Below are positions 55,126 to 63,120 of a DNA stretch of 64,000 nucleotides, in pieces. The DNA is from Microbacterium rhizosphaerae. Lineage in GTDB: Bacteria > Actinomycetota > Actinomycetes > Actinomycetales > Microbacteriaceae. The notes beneath the pieces were generated by a model. It searched no databases. It was given only the letters and a program-made list of their open reading frames with translations, and was not told the origin of the DNA. How positions within the stretch are numbered: position 1 is the stretch's first letter; every line of letters starts with the position of its first letter. The stretch spans positions 2,790,001-2,854,000 of the forward strand of contig NZ_CP139368.1 in assembly GCF_034120055.1 (NCBI RefSeq), written 5' to 3'. The translations under genes were made by a program, and so were the position numbers.

Positions 55126-57201
55126 TCAGCGCGGCCACTCCTCCACGAGGCGCTGGGACACCCGGAACGCGTTCGCGACGATCGTGAGCGTCGGATTGAC
55201 GGAGCCGTTGGTCGGGTGCAGCGAGGAGTCGCACACGTAGACGCGGCGCGCACCGTGCACCCGTCCGCCGGCATCCGTCGCCGAGGTCTCCGGCGAATCG
55301 CCCATGCGCATCGTGCCGCACGAGTGCTCGCCCGCGGCCGATGCGGTGGCGGGACCGGCCAGCCGGCGGATGCCGCGCACGCCGGCGGCATCCAGCCAGC
55401 GCTCGGCCTGCACCGCCATGCCGTCCTCGACGAGACGCGACGCCGCGTGGACGTTCTTGCGCAGGGCGGCGGCCGGGCGCCCCCAGCGGTCGCGCACCTG
55501 ACTCGCGAGCGTCACCCGCGAGGAGGGCATCGGGATCTCCTGCCCCATGCCGAACACGCCGAACACATGGGCCCGGCCCTCGCGCATCCACTGCTTGTGT
55601 CCCGCACCCCACGCCGGGACGCCTTCGTCGGCCGGGGCCATCGCCGAGGTGAGCGGGAGCAGCCCCATGAGGTCCACGAGCACGCCGCCGCCCCACGGGA
55701 TGCTCGAGGCGTGGACGTGGTCGAGCGTCGCGACGGAGTGCCCCGGCCCGACGAACGGCTTCACGGGCTCGTCGACGGTGCCGACCACCGTCGTGAAGCG
55801 GTGGTCGTGCAGATGCCGTCCGACCTGGTCGTTGCCGATGCCGCTCGCCAGGAGCAGTCGCGGCGTCTCGACGGCGCCCGCGGCGACGATGACGACGTCG
55901 GCGCCGATCGTCAGGCTCACCGGCTGGCTCGAGGCATCCGCCATGATCGCCACGCTCGCCCCGGCTGCGCCGTCGCGAACCTCGACGACCTCGGCATCCA
56001 TGAGCACGTCGCACCCACCGGAGGCCACCGCCCGCGCGATGAAGGTGTTGTGGGCCCCGTTCTTCGCATCGACCGGACACGCGTGGCCGACGCACTGCGG
56101 ACACCGCACGCAGGCGGCCCGTCCCTCCCGCGGCACACTGTTGATCGCGAGGGGAATCGGTCCCCACCCCCAGCCGAGCCTCTCGGCCGCGCGCGAGAGA
56201 AGCTCCCGCGCGGGCTCGGTGCCCATCGCCGGCATCGGATAGCCGGCCGACCGCGGAGTACGCCGGGTGAGCGCACCCTCCTCGCCGGCGACGCCGAGCT
56301 CCCACTCGGCCCGGGTGTAGTGCGGCTCCATCTCGTCGTAGCCGACCGGCCAGTCCGCGAGGCTCGCACCGTCGGGGTTGCCGTATCCGGTGGCCATCGA
56401 GAAGTCCTCGGGGAGGAAGCGCCACGACATCCCCTGCCACAGCCGGGTGCCTCCGCCGAGGGCGTCGGCGTTCAGCCCGTAGAGCCCGGCATCTCCGGTG
56501 CCGTCCACGACCTCGTCGTGGTCCCCGGCCTGGATCAGACGCGGATGCCCGGCTCCCGGGCCGGCGCTCGGCCAATAGACCGCGTTGCGCTTGCCGTGCA
56601 GGTGATCGCCGCGCAGCGCCGAGTTCGGCAGCATCGGGGCGCGCTCCACGAGCAGCACCCGGCGGCCGGCCTCGGTGAGCACCTGCGCCGCCACCCCGCC
56701 ACCGGGGCCGCTGCCGACGATCACGGCGTCATAGCGCGCCGCCACCTCTCGCGGCGCCACGGTGACGGGCATCGAGGGGTCGACGGTCTCCACGCCGGGG
56801 GGGACCGGGCGGTATCCCACCATGTCGAGACCGGCAGGCGTCCGCCCGTCGGCGGCCGCGTAATACCCTTCCCAGCACACCCGGCGCAGCGCTTCGAATC
56901 CGGCGGACCCGGACTCGCCCGCCAGCAGCTCGTCCTGACGTGTCGCCGTGAGCGATGCGAACCCCGCGGACCCATCGGCCGAGGCGGCGTCGTCCAGTCG
57001 CTCGGCGAGGGATGACAGGAGCGGTCGCGCCCACGCGAGGTCCCGATGCGCCGGCCCGGGGTCGGTCAGATAGGCGCCGACTCCGCCGTCCCAGCCCGCC
57101 GGCCACGCGTCGCCCGGGATGATCCGATCGACGGCGGCCCGAAGCGTCGGAAGCGCACGGCGGAATCCGCCGTGCGCCCCCGAGGCTTCACCGTCCGGCA
57201 A
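55126..57201 (-). CDS. GMC-family oxidoreductase with N-terminal gluconate-2-dehydrogenase-3-like region
   Basis: A 691-residue flavoprotein. Residues ~1-150 resemble the small gluconate 2-dehydrogenase subunit 3 (FRRALPTLRAAVDRIIPGD), here fused. The FAD domain starts AVIVGSGPGGGVAAQVLTEA; ACVRCPQCVGHACPVDAKN is a Cys-rich motif typical of sugar-oxidising GMC relatives; the C-terminal HSCGTMRMG and NPTLTIVANA carry the catalytic His/Asn region. Likely a sugar or sugar-acid dehydrogenase. TTG 57201 overlaps the end of the upstream permease gene by 14 nt, so it belongs to the ABC importer operon and probably oxidises the imported sugar. No signal peptide. Confidence 0.88.
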   Translation of the reverse strand: MPDGEASGAHGGFRRALPTLRAAVDRIIPGDAWPAGWDGGVGAYLTDPGPAHRDLAWARPLLSSLAERLDDAASADGSAGFASLTATRQDELLAGESGSAGFEALRRVCWEGYYAAADGRTPAGLDMVGYRPVPPGVETVDPSMPVTVAPREVAARYDAVIVGSGPGGGVAAQVLTEAGRRVLLVERAPMLPNSALRGDHLHGKRNAVYWPSAGPGAGHPRLIQAGDHDEVVDGTGDAGLYGLNADALGGGTRLWQGMSWRFLPEDFSMATGYGNPDGASLADWPVGYDEMEPHYTRAEWELGVAGEEGALTRRTPRSAGYPMPAMGTEPARELLSRAAERLGWGWGPIPLAINSVPREGRAACVRCPQCVGHACPVDAKNGAHNTFIARAVASGGCDVLMDAEVVEVRDGAAGASVAIMADASSQPVSLTIGADVVIVAAGAVETPRLLLASGIGNDQVGRHLHDHRFTTVVGTVDEPVKPFVGPGHSVATLDHVHASSIPWGGGVLVDLMGLLPLTSAMAPADEGVPAWGAGHKQWMREGRAHVFGVFGMGQEIPMPSSRVTLASQVRDRWGRPAAALRKNVHAASRLVEDGMAVQAERWLDAAGVRGIRRLAGPATASAAGEHSCGTMRMGDSPETSATDAGGRVHGARRVYVCDSSLHPTNGSVNPTLTIVANAFRVSQRLVEEWPR

Positions 57202-58081
57202 GCGAGCCGCCGATGCCGCCGACGCTGAAGTACTTGTTCAGGAACGCGAAGACGATGACCGGCGGGATCATCATCACGACCGCCACCGCCATCACGGATC
57301 CCCAGTCGGTGGCGTTCTGCTGGAAGAACGTCTCGAGGCCCTTCGGCAGCGTGTACACGCTCTGGTCCTGCAGGAAGATCAGCGCGATCAGGTAGTCGTT
57401 CCATGCCAGAAGGAACGAGAAGATGGCCGTCGACAGGATGCCGGGCAGCGAGTTGCGCATCACGATCCGCGTGAAGGAGCCGAACACACTCGCGCCATCC
57501 ATCCACGCCGCCTCCTCGAGGGAGATCGGGATGGAGTCGATGTAGGCGGCCATCATCCAGATCGCCACCGACATCGTCGAGCCGATGTAGACGATGGCCA
57601 CACTCGCGAGCGTGTTCGTCAGTCCGAGGACCGAGAAGGTGATGAACAGCGGGATGACCGCTGTGACCACCGGGAGCGACTGGATGACGAACAGGATGAG
57701 CGAGTACCCGGAGACGAGGCGGTTGCGCACCCGCGACAGCACGTAGCCCGCCGGCGCCGCGACCGCCACCGCCACGATGACGGTGGCGAGGGCGACGATG
57801 ATGCTGTTCTGGAGCCACAGCAGCACGTCCGTCTGCGTGAAGACGAACACGTAGTTCGCCAAGGTGAACCCGGTCGCGCTGCTCGTCGACTGGCTGGGCT
57901 GCGTCGAGAGCACCACGACGGCGATGATCGGCGCGATGATCAGGAGGGTGACGACCAGTATCAGCAGGAAGCGCCACCACTTGCCGCGCTGACCCGTGGA
58001 GATGTCCGCCTTGCCGCTCTTGCTGTCCAGCCTCCCGAGCGTCACCGGAGCCTGGGAATCAGCGTGAAGTATCTGGCTCAT
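57188..58081 (-). CDS. Sugar ABC transporter permease (CUT1, MalG-like)
   Basis: A 297-residue permease with six membrane segments. SLEEAAWMDGASVFGSFTRI is the EAA motif that docks the ATPase; AWNDYLIALIFLQDQSVYTL is typical of MalG-like partners. A hydrophilic ~35-residue N-terminal tail precedes the first segment. It overlaps the partner permease gene (ATGA) and the GMC gene downstream. No ATPase gene is in the operon, so a shared MsiK-like ATPase encoded elsewhere is expected. Confidence 0.93.
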   Translation of the reverse strand: MSQILHADSQAPVTLGRLDSKSGKADISTGQRGKWWRFLLILVVTLLIIAPIIAVVVLSTQPSQSTSSATGFTLANYVFVFTQTDVLLWLQNSIIVALATVIVAVAVAAPAGYVLSRVRNRLVSGYSLILFVIQSLPVVTAVIPLFITFSVLGLTNTLASVAIVYIGSTMSVAIWMMAAYIDSIPISLEEAAWMDGASVFGSFTRIVMRNSLPGILSTAIFSFLLAWNDYLIALIFLQDQSVYTLPKGLETFFQQNATDWGSVMAVAVVMMIPPVIVFAFLNKYFSVGGIGGSLAGR

Positions 58082-59061
58082 TCGATGTTCACCTTCTTGA
58101 TCTGGCGGTACAGCACCACGGAGATCAGCACCAGCACGGCTGTCATGATGAACGCGATCGCGGTTCCGATGCCGGTCTGCAGGTTCTGGAACGCGTACTG
58201 GTACGCGAGCACGATGAGGGTGGTGGTCGCGTTGACCGGACCGCCCTGGGTCAGCAGGAAGATCGTCGGGAAGTCGTTCACGCAGAAGATCGTCATGAGG
58301 ATCCATGCGATGTACGTGCTCCGCGAGATCATCGGCAGCGTGATCCCGGTGAACGTCTGCCAGCTGTTCGCCCCGTCCACCCTGGCCGCCTCGTAGACGT
58401 TGGTGTCCACCGACGCGAGCGCCGCCGACATCATCATCATCATGAACGGGAAGCTGATCCACACCTTGAAGACGCACACCAGGATCTGAGCGAGCAGGGG
58501 ATCGCCGAGGAAGTTCACGTTGTCCAGGCCGAACCACGAGAAGAGCACCGGCAGAGGGCTCTGCGGGGTGGCGACCAGCCAGTTCCACGCTGTCGACGAG
58601 ACCACGATCGGCACGATCCACGGCAGCAGGAGCAGGACTTTGAAGACGGTGTTCGCGGGGATACGCGTGCGCAGCAGGAGCGCGAGCCCGAGGCCGACGA
58701 TCCACGAGCCGAAGACGCCGACGATCGTGAAGACCAGGGTGAACTCGGCGGCCTGCCAGAACTGCGGCGACGTCAGAACGGTGACGTAGTTCTGCAGGCC
58801 GACGAAGTCCGCTTCCCACGGCAGCGTCGACGGCGTGCCGTTCTGCAGCGACTGCAGGAATGCATAGATGACGGGGAAGAGATTGAGAAGAACGAGCAGG
58901 ATCAGCGACGGCAGGGCGAACGCGGTCAGCGTCCCCCAGGAACGACCGAGTGTCGTTCGTCCCTGCCGCCCGCGCGGCGAGGGGGTGGCCGGGCCACGCC
59001 CGGCCACCCCCACTCCACGTCTTGCTCTCTTCAGTCCCTCCACGGCGTTCGTCGCTGTCAT
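58078..59061 (-). CDS. Sugar ABC transporter permease (CUT1, MalF-like)
   Basis: A 327-residue permease, six to seven membrane segments. VYEAARVDGANSWQTFTGIT is the EAA loop, and FPTIFLLTQGGPVNATTTL is the conserved CUT1 stretch near the end. The N-terminal ~45 residues are basic and cytoplasmic. It heterodimerises with the 57188 permease and receives substrate from the 59108 binding protein. Confidence 0.93.
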   Translation of the reverse strand: MTATNAVEGLKRARRGVGVAGRGPATPSPRGRQGRTTLGRSWGTLTAFALPSLILLVLLNLFPVIYAFLQSLQNGTPSTLPWEADFVGLQNYVTVLTSPQFWQAAEFTLVFTIVGVFGSWIVGLGLALLLRTRIPANTVFKVLLLLPWIVPIVVSSTAWNWLVATPQSPLPVLFSWFGLDNVNFLGDPLLAQILVCVFKVWISFPFMMMMMSAALASVDTNVYEAARVDGANSWQTFTGITLPMISRSTYIAWILMTIFCVNDFPTIFLLTQGGPVNATTTLIVLAYQYAFQNLQTGIGTAIAFIMTAVLVLISVVLYRQIKKVNIE

Positions 59062-59107
59062 TGCGACTCCCCTCTTTGCGGTCGCGTCACCGGGCGAGAC
59101 TGCCGGA

Positions 59108-60424
59108 TCACGCGGACTCGAGCGCCTTCTGCAACGTAGTCAGGGCGTCCTTCGCGGTCGTGTTGCCGCCGAGGATACTCTGTGCGAACGCGATCATCGG
59201 CTGGGTTCCGTCGACCTTGGTGACGTTGTAGAACACCGTGTTCGATCCCGGCGCACCCCACGTCTTCGAGATGGGCTGCCACGTGTCGATGATCTTCGTC
59301 GCGCTCGGGTCGTCGGCGTAGGCCGCCTGCGCGATCGACTTCAGCGGGGGAAGGCCGATACCGGTCTTCTTCGTCCACAGCGTCTTCATGTTCTGGTAGT
59401 AGTAATTCAGGAACGCCTCCGAGCCAGCGATGCTCGGAGAGTTCTTGAACATGAAGATGTTGTTCGGGAAGTAGAGCGCGCCCTTCTGCCCGGACGGACC
59501 GACCAGCGGATCGCCGACCACCAGTTGGCTGGCCACGTTGGCATTGACGTTCGCCGGCGTGCCGGCGCCGTCCCAGATCATGCCGAAGGCTCCGGCGTTC
59601 ATCTGCGAGTAGGCGTTCGCCGACGTGTACGTGGCGCTGCGGGGGTCGACGTACCCGTTCTTGACGAGGCCGAGCACCCACTCCATCGCCTGGATGTTCT
59701 GGTCCGTGACCACGTTCACGTTCTGGTCCTTGTCGAACAGACCGCCGCCGTTGTTGATCATGTGTGCAACGAGCGTGTGACCGCCGGTGAAGGCACCTGC
59801 ACCCGAGTACGTGCCGTACCCGAACACGCCGATCTTCTTCAGCGCCTTGCAGGCCGCCTCGAAGGAATCCCAGTCGGTGGGCAGCGAGGCGCCCGCCTTG
59901 TCCATGAGCTGCTTGTTGTACCAGTACAGCCGCATGTCGAGGTTGTACGGCACAGCGGCGTAGCCGTTCTTGGTCTTCATCGTGTCGAGCAGTCCCGGCA
60001 GGAAGTCGTCCTTGATGCCGTTCGAGGCCCACACCTTGTTGATGACGTCATCGGCGTAGTGGATCTTGCCCTCCTTCTCGAACAGGAACGCCGTCGTGCC
60101 GCCGCCCGAGCTCACCGACGGGTTGGTGTTGGCGGCCACCGCCGTGGTGAACGTCTGCGTGAAGTTCGCCCACTGGATCTGCTGGTACGACACCGCCGGC
60201 AGGCCGCTCTTGGGCTTGTACGCGGCGACGATGGCCTTGTCCTCCTGCGGGAAGGCCGTCGGGGCGCCCCACGGCATGTTCCAGAACTTGATGGGCTTCG
60301 TGCCGGAGGATGAGGACCCCCCTCCGGCGGAACACGCCGCGAGAAGTGTGCTGGCGGCGGCCGCTCCCGCCAGGCCGATGAAGCCTCGCCGGGTGAAACC
60401 GTTGACCTTGGATTCGGATGTCAT
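59108..60424 (-). CDS. Extracellular sugar-binding lipoprotein (CUT1)
   Basis: A 438-residue solute-binding protein. NGFTRRGFIGLAGAAAASTL with lipobox LAAC is a twin-arginine-like lipoprotein signal. The mature protein has IKFWNMPWGAPTAFPQEDKA, AVPYNLDMRLYWYNKQLMD and ESA at its end, typical of family 1 oligosaccharide-binding proteins. It feeds the two CUT1 permeases; ligand unknown. ATG 60424 has GAAGGGG upstream and is preferred over an in-frame start 66 nt earlier because the signal peptide then begins correctly. Confidence 0.92.
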   Translation of the reverse strand: MTSESKVNGFTRRGFIGLAGAAAASTLLAACSAGGGSSSSGTKPIKFWNMPWGAPTAFPQEDKAIVAAYKPKSGLPAVSYQQIQWANFTQTFTTAVAANTNPSVSSGGGTTAFLFEKEGKIHYADDVINKVWASNGIKDDFLPGLLDTMKTKNGYAAVPYNLDMRLYWYNKQLMDKAGASLPTDWDSFEAACKALKKIGVFGYGTYSGAGAFTGGHTLVAHMINNGGGLFDKDQNVNVVTDQNIQAMEWVLGLVKNGYVDPRSATYTSANAYSQMNAGAFGMIWDGAGTPANVNANVASQLVVGDPLVGPSGQKGALYFPNNIFMFKNSPSIAGSEAFLNYYYQNMKTLWTKKTGIGLPPLKSIAQAAYADDPSATKIIDTWQPISKTWGAPGSNTVFYNVTKVDGTQPMIAFAQSILGGNTTAKDALTTLQKALESA

Positions 60425-60535
60425 CTTGGACCCCTTCTGCACTCGCCTCGGGGGCGGGTGTCTTCGTTCTCCGTCGAACTGCTGGTGCACGGTGCAGCCT
60501 CGCGTCGTGCGGGCACGTCATCGAGGTTGCGATCC

Positions 60536-60564
60536 AGTCTTCAAGGCTTTGTCGTCGTCGTCAA
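60536..60564 (-). promoter_or_regulatory. Possible promoter of the CUT1/GMC operon
   Basis: TTGACG (60564-60559), 17-nt spacer and AAGACT (60541-60536) on the minus strand, giving a leader of about 105 nt. Just upstream is an AT-rich stretch (60565-60590) unusual in this DNA. The 239-bp gap 60425-60663 holds no gene; I could not find a clean LacI-type palindrome. Confidence 0.35.
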
Positions 60565-60663
60565 CATTTATCTTCCATCGTTATGCAACCGCTCCCACGG
60601 GCGGAATTCCGCGCCCGTGTCGACATGACCCGCTCCGGGCCGCGATTTCCGGGCACGAGGCGA

Positions 60664-60939
60664 CTAAGACCGCGTTTCGAAGTCGAACGCCCTGAGCAGC
60701 TCGGCGACGGCCTTCTCGCGCTGTTCGCCGCCGTGCTCGAACATGTGCGAGACGTGGGTGCGCAGGTGGTTCTCGAGGAGGAGCTTGTTCAGCGAGTCCA
60801 GCGCCTTCTGGATCGCGCGGGACTGCCCGATCATGTCCATGCAGTACTCCTCGTTCTCGATCATCCGGGCCAGCCCGCGCACCTGGCCTTCGATGATCGC
60901 CGTGCGGTGCAGGGCGCGCTTCTTGATGTCCTCGATCAC
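60664..60939 (-). CDS. CsoR/RcnR/FrmR-type metal-sensing repressor with Cys-His-His ligand set
   Basis: A 91-residue all-helical DUF156 repressor. RTAIIEGQVRGLARMIENEE is the conserved DNA-facing first helix. CsoR copper sites use Cys-His-Cys; here the aligned residues are Cys33 (EEYCMDMIGQ), His58 and His62 (ENHLRTHVSHM), so the third ligand is His rather than Cys. This departs from both CsoR and the nickel/cobalt sensor RcnR. The ligand could be copper, another metal or an aldehyde. GTG 60939 follows TACCCT plus 6 nt. It diverges from the DUF445 gene; no copper transporter is adjacent. Confidence 0.88.
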   Translation of the reverse strand: MIEDIKKRALHRTAIIEGQVRGLARMIENEEYCMDMIGQSRAIQKALDSLNKLLLENHLRTHVSHMFEHGGEQREKAVAELLRAFDFETRS

Positions 60940-60945
60940 GGGGAC

Positions 60946-60951
60946 AGGGTA
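60946..60951 (-). promoter_or_regulatory. Leaderless -10 element for the CsoR-like gene
   Basis: TACCCT on the minus strand, spacer GTCCCC, GTG. The adjacent run GGGGACAGGGTACC is the kind of G-tract sequence CsoR-family proteins bind. Confidence 0.5.
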
Positions 60952-60980
60952 CCGCCGACCTCGCATGACAGGATGACGGC

Positions 60981-62261
60981 ATGGCGCGCACACCCACCGC
61001 CCTGCTGAGCCCTGCCGATCGCGAACGTCTGCGAGGGCTGCGGATCATGAAGGGCATCGCCCTCGGGGCCCTGATCGCGCTCTCGATCGTCTTCGTCTTC
61101 GCCTTCGCGCTGGAGGGCCGCTACCCGTGGCTGGCGTACGTGCGGGCCGCCGCCGAGGGCGGCATGGTCGGCGCCCTCGCCGACTGGTTCGCGGTCACGG
61201 CGCTCTTCCGCTACCCGCTGGGCATCCGCATCCCGCACACGGCCATCATCCCGACGCGCAAGGACGAGATCGGGCGCACCCTCGGCGAGTTCGTCGAGAC
61301 GAACTTCCTGTCCGGGGAGGTCGTGCGCACGAAGATCCAGGGAACTGCCGTCGCCCGCCGGCTCGGCGAATGGCTGCGGGAGCCCGAGCACGCGGAGCGC
61401 GTCGCCGCCGAGGCATCCGGAGTCGCGGCCGGCATCCTGCGCGCGCTCAGCGACGAGGACGTGCAGGACGTCCTCGCGGGGCTCGCGCGGGAGCACCTCA
61501 TCGCGCCGGAATGGGGGCCGCCCGCCGGCGAATGGCTCGAGCGCGTGGTCGAGGCGGACGCCCACCGCGGCGCGGTCGACCTCGCCCTCGACTCGATCAC
61601 GACGTGGCTGCAGAACAACAAAGCCTCCTTCGACGGCCTCGTCTCGCGCCGGCTGCCGGCGTGGGTTCCGTCGATCGCCCACCGCTTCGTGGACGAGACG
61701 GTGTACAAGGAGGCGCTCACCTTCGCGCACGCCGTGCAGGCCGACCCGCAGCATCCGGCCCGCCGCGCGATCGACGGCTACCTCACGCGCCTGGCCGACA
61801 ACCTGCAGCACGACCCCGCGATGATCGGTCGTGTCGAGGACGCCAAGCTCGCCGTCTTCGACTCCCCCCGCGTGCGCGCGCTCGCGGGCGAGGCGTGGAA
61901 CGCGGCCAAGGCCGGACTGCTCACCTCGCTCGCGGATCCCGAGAGCGGGCTGCGCCGGCGCGGGGCGGAGGCCGTGGCGGAGATCGGCGAGCGGCTGGCG
62001 ACGGATGCCGCGCTCCAGAGCAGGGTCGACACGTGGGTCGCCGGTACCGCGGTGCTGCTCGTCGACCGCTACCGGCACGACATCGCCTCCATCATCACCG
62101 AGACCGTCGAGCGGTGGGACCCGGCGGAGACCACGGAGAAGATCGAGCTCATGGTCGGACGCGACCTGCAGTACATCCGCCTCAACGGCACGATCGTCGG
62201 CGCCATCGCGGGCCTCGGGATCTACACGATCGCGCAGGCCCTCCTGGGCGTGTCGGGCTGA
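60981..62261 (+). CDS. DUF445 membrane-associated protein
   Basis: A 426-residue protein of the DUF445 (YjiN-like) family. One membrane helix near residues 30-53 (ALIALSIVFVFAFALE) is followed by the hallmark VGALADWFAVTALFRYPLGI and IPHTAIIPTRKDEIGRTLGE; a second hydrophobic segment lies at the C-terminus (IVGAIAGLGIYTIAQALL). Long helical domain between. Function unknown. ATG 60981 follows CAGGAT plus 6 nt. Divergent from the CsoR-like repressor, which may regulate it. Confidence 0.9.
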   Translation: MARTPTALLSPADRERLRGLRIMKGIALGALIALSIVFVFAFALEGRYPWLAYVRAAAEGGMVGALADWFAVTALFRYPLGIRIPHTAIIPTRKDEIGRTLGEFVETNFLSGEVVRTKIQGTAVARRLGEWLREPEHAERVAAEASGVAAGILRALSDEDVQDVLAGLAREHLIAPEWGPPAGEWLERVVEADAHRGAVDLALDSITTWLQNNKASFDGLVSRRLPAWVPSIAHRFVDETVYKEALTFAHAVQADPQHPARRAIDGYLTRLADNLQHDPAMIGRVEDAKLAVFDSPRVRALAGEAWNAAKAGLLTSLADPESGLRRRGAEAVAEIGERLATDAALQSRVDTWVAGTAVLLVDRYRHDIASIITETVERWDPAETTEKIELMVGRDLQYIRLNGTIVGAIAGLGIYTIAQALLGVSG

Positions 62262-62269
62262 GCGGGCGG

Positions 62270-62275
62270 TAGCCT
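62270..62275 (+). promoter_or_regulatory. Leaderless -10 element for the gamma-glutamylcyclotransferase-like gene
   Basis: TAGCCT, spacer GGCCCC, GTG 62282. Confidence 0.5.
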
Positions 62276-62281
62276 GGCCCC

Positions 62282-62629
62282 GTGACCGACGCGCCAGTCG
62301 ACCAGCTGCTCTTCTCGTACGGGGACCTCCAGCAGCCGGATGTGCAGCTCGACATCTTCGGGCGCCTCGTCCACGGCGACGTGGACTGGCTGCCGGGGTA
62401 CACGGTCGACTACGTGGAGATCGAGGACCCGCGCGGGACCGACGTCTCCGGCCTGTCGGTGAAGCCGGTGGTGCGCGCCACCGGCAACCGCCTCGACCGG
62501 GTGCCGGGACGCGTGCTGCACCTCACCGAAGAAGAGGTCGAGGCCGTCGACGAGTACCAGGTCGAGCTCTACCGCCGCGAGCGGGTGATGCTCTCCAGCG
62601 GCCACGCGGCGTGGGTGTACGTCCCATGA
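62282..62629 (+). CDS. Gamma-glutamylcyclotransferase-like (AIG2) protein
   Basis: A 115-residue protein of the GGCT/AIG2 fold. LLFSYGDLQQPDVQLDIFGR replaces the usual YGTLxxG signature, and RVLHLTEEEVEAVDEYQVEL holds the catalytic-Glu-like region before YRRERV. Members release 5-oxoproline from gamma-glutamyl amines or have unknown roles. Its TGA overlaps the ATG of the SixA-like gene. Confidence 0.85.
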   Translation: MTDAPVDQLLFSYGDLQQPDVQLDIFGRLVHGDVDWLPGYTVDYVEIEDPRGTDVSGLSVKPVVRATGNRLDRVPGRVLHLTEEEVEAVDEYQVELYRRERVMLSSGHAAWVYVP

Positions 62630-63111
62630 TCCGGCTCGCCCTCGTGCGCCACGCGAAGTCGGACTGGTCGTCGCCCGGCCTCGCCGATCACGATCGGCCC
62701 CTGAACGAGCGCGGCGAGCGGGATGCGCCGGTGATGGCCGCGCGTCTGGCCGGGGAGGGATTCGCCCCCGACGTGATCGTGTCGTCCACGGCCCTGCGGG
62801 CCCGCACCACCGCGCAGGCGTTCGCCGACGAGTTCGGGATGCCGGTGGACCTGCAGCGGCGGCTGTACGCCGCATCCGGCTCGACGCTCCTCACCGCCGT
62901 TTCGGATGCCGGTGCCGCGGGCAGCGCGTCCGTCATCCTCGTCGCGCACAATCCCGGCATCACCGACCTCGCCTACGCCCTCTCGCAGGAGCGCATCCAG
63001 CGTATGCCGACGTGCGCGATCGCCCGGTTCGCCTGGGACCTCGGTACGCAGGAGTGGAGTGCCATCGATTCCGTCGAGCCGGTCGAGTGGAGCCTCGACG
63101 TCCCTCGCTAG
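62626..63111 (+). CDS. SixA-like phosphohistidine phosphatase (histidine phosphatase superfamily)
   Basis: A 161-residue histidine phosphatase. The phospho-acceptor is His9 in LALVRHAKSDW (RHA variant of RHG); the second catalytic His lies in ILVAHNPGITDLAYAL. Size and the RHAKSDW start are those of SixA-type proteins, which dephosphorylate phosphohistidine proteins. Coupled by ATGA to the previous gene; convergent with hutI at 9 nt. Confidence 0.9.
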   Translation: MIRLALVRHAKSDWSSPGLADHDRPLNERGERDAPVMAARLAGEGFAPDVIVSSTALRARTTAQAFADEFGMPVDLQRRLYAASGSTLLTAVSDAGAAGSASVILVAHNPGITDLAYALSQERIQRMPTCAIARFAWDLGTQEWSAIDSVEPVEWSLDVPR

Positions 63112-63120
63112 CCGATTCGG

